From contig NZ_JAGGJA010000005.1 of the NCBI RefSeq assembly GCF_026229185.1, positions 124,001-188,000 on the forward strand: DNA of 64,000 bases, read 5' to 3'. The notes beneath the pieces are model-generated. The model did no database searches. It was not told the origin of the DNA and saw only the letters and a list, made by a program, of their open reading frames with translations. The DNA is from Fodinibius salsisoli. GTDB lineage: Bacteria; Bacteroidota; Rhodothermia; Balneolales; Balneolaceae. Shown piece after piece: positions 61,667 to 64,000 of the stretch. The stretch's first letter is position 1. Every line of letters begins with the position of its first letter. Made by a program: the position numbers and the translations under genes.

Positions 61667-62260
61667 ATGTTTACAGGAATTATTAAAGACGTTGGTAAAG
61701 TGATAAGCATTCACCCGCTGGATGGCGGCAAAGAGTTAACTGTTGCCAGTAATTTTGCCGATGAGTTAGCCGTTGACCAGAGTATTAGCATCAATGGGGT
61801 TTGCCATACCGTAACCGACTGCAGCGACACTACCTTTACCGTGCAGAGCGTGGAGGAGACGCTGCGAAAGACCAACATTGGGGCTTTGGAAGAAGGTGAT
61901 GTACTCAACCTGGAACGCTCATTGCGACCCGATCAGTTGTTAGACGGCCACTTGGTGCAGGGGCATGTAGATGCGACCGGAACCATTGAAGAGATTGAGC
62001 AGGAAGGCACCGACTATCTTATTACCATATCCTATCCTGCAGAGCACCAGTCGCTGATTGTAGGCCGCGGAAGTATCGCCCTGGATGGCATTAGCCTGAC
62101 GGTGGCCCGAACGGAGCAAAATCAATTTACGGTTGCTATTATTCCTTATACCTATGAACATACTAACCTGAAAGCCAAAAAAGCAGGTGACACGGTAAAT
62201 CTGGAGTTTGATGTGTTGGGCAAGTACGTGGTCAACTACCTGCAAAACCGCGGCGAATAA
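61667..62260 (+). CDS. ribE: Riboflavin synthase (alpha subunit)
   Basis: Makes riboflavin from two molecules of 6,7-dimethyl-8-ribityllumazine. 197 residues with two tandem lumazine-binding barrels: MFTGIIKDVGKV with DQSISINGVCHTV in the first, and GHLVQGHVDATGTI with GRGSIALDGISLTV in the second. The lumazine synthase and RibBA genes are not in the window. Confidence 0.96.
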   Translation: MFTGIIKDVGKVISIHPLDGGKELTVASNFADELAVDQSISINGVCHTVTDCSDTTFTVQSVEETLRKTNIGALEEGDVLNLERSLRPDQLLDGHLVQGHVDATGTIEEIEQEGTDYLITISYPAEHQSLIVGRGSIALDGISLTVARTEQNQFTVAIIPYTYEHTNLKAKKAGDTVNLEFDVLGKYVVNYLQNRGE

Positions 62261-62636
62261 ATTCTTCAGCGGCCCCAAACTTTTGGGAAATAGTCCGAAT
62301 GGAATAAGGTTCCGCGAGGGCAGGAGCTCAGTTTTACGGGGCAAACACTATGAAGCTATGTAACAAAGGACCATCCTCATCTTTAGCACGGGGATTCGAG
62401 CTGGTTCATACTCATCCGATGAGTGGTAAGCCTGGCTCTCATTTGAGATTCCTTGTCACCATTACTACTTCTCCCGTACACGCAGCAAAGTCTGAACTTT
62501 GATAAGCGAAATGAATTTGGCTCTACAGTCCGGCTATCCTTTTTTCTGTTTTTCCATACCCCTGACACTTTAAAGTTGACCTCCATGGCTGTTGGAGATA
62601 CTAATAACCATTGTACCCATTAACCAATAACAACAC
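62261..62636. other. Intergenic region between ribE and lptD (376 bp)
   Basis: Convergent-gene spacer. A small palindrome CCCAAACTTTTGGG lies near 62276 and a T6 run near 62541. Short open frames on both strands have no protein-like character, and I recognise no RNA or mobile element. Confidence 0.4.
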
Positions 62637-64000
62637 TTAATAACCGCCAAAACCTCGGGGTGGGCGCCGCCCTGTGGAGGTGGAGCTGCGTTCCAGGTTG
62701 TTAAGAATAGGAAGTTTCTGGATAATCCCTTGCAGGCGTCCGGCATTGATTCGCAGGGAGAAGAAGTAATATTGGCTGTCACCAAAGGGGTTCATGGTGA
62801 ATGAAAGATCCCAGCAGTGCAGGTTACGGCTGAGCGAGAATTGAGAAGGCGTGAGTTCCTTTCGCACAAAATCGTAACCCACCTGGGTACGGAAATCCCA
62901 CTTCGGAGTTAATTTAAGATTGATGTTACTGGCATTGATCGTCGCCGAAGTGCGATTGTTCCCCGTTGGATTTAAATTCCACCGATAGCTAAAATTGACG
63001 TTGAATGAAAAGGGAGAGTTAAAGTCTTGTACCGGTTGGGTGCCAAAGTGAGGATCCACCGGGTGGAACATACGCTGATTGAGCGGATCATAGGTCGCGG
63101 GGAAGTATGTTTTTTGATCTCGGGGCTGTAGCCCGCCGCTTTTTCCCCAGCTAAATGAATAGCTGGTGCTGGCGTTAAAGCTCGTCATTTCAAAAGGTTT
63201 ACCGGAATTGGTAAGTAGATAATCGTCAATCTTTCGGCCGTCTTCGTCGCGTTCATAAAAATTAAAGTTCGCACCAGCCCGGATACTCAATCCTTCAATA
63301 ATTCGGGCTGAAAAAGAGGTATTAAGGTCGGAAAGCTTGATACTGTCGGCGGCAAAGTTATAATTGGTGTTCATGCTAAGCTGGTCAATAAGCCGAACGA
63401 CTTCTTCTTGCTTTTCACCGGTGGAATCTCGACTCACCTTTTTGGCTTCAAAAGTGTTGTTGATGCTGATGCCCAGCGAGCGTTGCTCTCCCATTCCCGG
63501 GCCTCTAAAGACTTCGTTTTCAAAAATGGAGTAGCGTTCTTCTGGAACGGTGCCATCTTCTCGTTCAGGACCCGTCTGCACCGTGCGGTAGAATCCCCAG
63601 AAATCATCACTAAAGTCAGGGCGATAGCTGAGCGAGAGGGAGGGCCGAAGGGTATGCCGGAAGGCCTCCAGCTTGCCGATCTTGGCATTGGCCATCCCAT
63701 AGACGGTAGTAGAAAAGCTCAGGCTGGTAGAAAAGTCACGGGCGGTGTTAAAACCTCGAATCTTGTGTTCAACCACTTCGTTGGAGTCCGGTAAAAACAC
63801 TTTACGAGTGCTGGTAGGAAACCAGTATTCATTATAGTTGGCATTTGCGCTCAGATTTAAAAATGGGCTTGACAAAAGCTGTCCCAGGCTAAAGTCAACC
63901 TGTTGCTGAAAGCCATACTGAATATAGTCATCATCGTCAGTCGCCTGGCGATAAATATTAGGATCCGTAAGAGCCTCGAACCAGTTATAACGGGCCGAAT
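62637..64000 (-). CDS. lptD: LPS-assembly outer-membrane protein LptD, C-terminal part (gene starts outside the window)
   Basis: Outer-membrane barrel that inserts lipopolysaccharide. The minus-strand frame is open to the right edge of the window, so only the last about 450 codons are seen. Amphipathic strands repeat throughout (SFNASTSYSFSWG, FSFNVNFSYRWNLN). The C-terminal segment SRNLHCWDLSFTMNPFGDSQ followed by YYFFSLRINAGRLQ is characteristic of LptD in Bacteroidota. The single Cys in HCW is conserved there. The end has a short basic, Gly-rich tail. Confidence 0.85.
   Translation of the reverse strand, partial: SARYNWFEALTDPNIYRQATDDDDYIQYGFQQQVDFSLGQLLSSPFLNLSANANYNEYWFPTSTRKVFLPDSNEVVEHKIRGFNTARDFSTSLSFSTTVYGMANAKIGKLEAFRHTLRPSLSLSYRPDFSDDFWGFYRTVQTGPEREDGTVPEERYSIFENEVFRGPGMGEQRSLGISINNTFEAKKVSRDSTGEKQEEVVRLIDQLSMNTNYNFAADSIKLSDLNTSFSARIIEGLSIRAGANFNFYERDEDGRKIDDYLLTNSGKPFEMTSFNASTSYSFSWGKSGGLQPRDQKTYFPATYDPLNQRMFHPVDPHFGTQPVQDFNSPFSFNVNFSYRWNLNPTGNNRTSATINASNINLKLTPKWDFRTQVGYDFVRKELTPSQFSLSRNLHCWDLSFTMNPFGDSQYYFFSLRINAGRLQGIIQKLPILNNLERSSTSTGRRPPRGFGGY

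Noticed and set aside
62376-62420. tRNA T-arm-like string on the minus strand (GCTCGAATCCCC)
   Set aside because: The five bases before the loop cannot pair with CCCCG, and no acceptor or anticodon stem is present.

Overview
The window looks like chromosomal DNA of a Balneolota/Bacteroidota-type bacterium. The indications are a PorX response regulator (type IX secretion control), a metalloprotease-like protein ending in a type IX sorting domain, an LptD of the Bacteroidota form, promoters of the TTG-N19/20-TAnnTTTG type in front of tRNA-Phe and a PpiD-like gene, and weak ribosome binding sites. Species cannot be named from the sequence alone. Nearly all of the window is densely packed housekeeping DNA. 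No rRNA, CRISPR array, phage or intact insertion sequence was seen.

Layout. 0-7.2 kb: end of gpsA, an AlbA_2 protein, an IscA/ErpA-type carrier, a P1 peptidase, type II NADH dehydrogenase, hslO and recJ. 7.2-13.9 kb: tRNA-Phe with its own promoter and terminator, a decayed relic, a single-domain response regulator, a YhdH-type reductase, a DUF2339 membrane protein, a secreted M28 peptidase and a DsbA-like lipoprotein. 13.9-22.5 kb: a thiamine operon behind a TPP riboswitch (thiD, tenA, ykoEDC, thiO, thiS, thiG, tenI, thiE). It lacks thiC and thiF, so it reads as pyrimidine salvage/uptake plus the aerobic thiazole branch; thiN (thiamine pyrophosphokinase) sits apart at 40.3 kb beside a sodium:solute symporter. 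22.5-33.9 kb: gamma-carbonic anhydrase, hemW, a conserved unknown gene next to fumarylacetoacetase, a T9SS-sorted protease, trhO, a hydrolase, a ComEA-like protein, porX and tsaE.

33.9-38.7 kb is the accessory region. It is AT-rich and made of small unknown genes and broken pieces: an N-terminally truncated HExxH metallopeptidase/toxin-like C-terminus, a series of small secreted or membrane-anchored immunity-like proteins (two of them tandem paralogues), a displaced second copy of the 3' end of the neighbouring symporter gene, and a second, frameshifted and stop-containing remnant of the same toxin-like C-terminus. This is best read as a degraded polymorphic-toxin/immunity cassette array.

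40-64 kb returns to core functions: nrnA, a lipoprotein HtrA protease, enoyl-CoA hydratase, APS reductase (cysH), cutA, tRNA-Leu, tig-clpP-clpX, a sensor kinase next to an ECF sigma factor (candidate PorY/SigP partners for PorX, by inference), a CPBP protease, a LysM/RlpA protein, aroC with a K+ channel, mlaEFD for lipid transport, a PpiD-like foldase, ribD, ribE and the 3' part of lptD. Several intergenic palindromic repeats (REP/MITE-like) are scattered through the window, two of them inside the thiamine operon.
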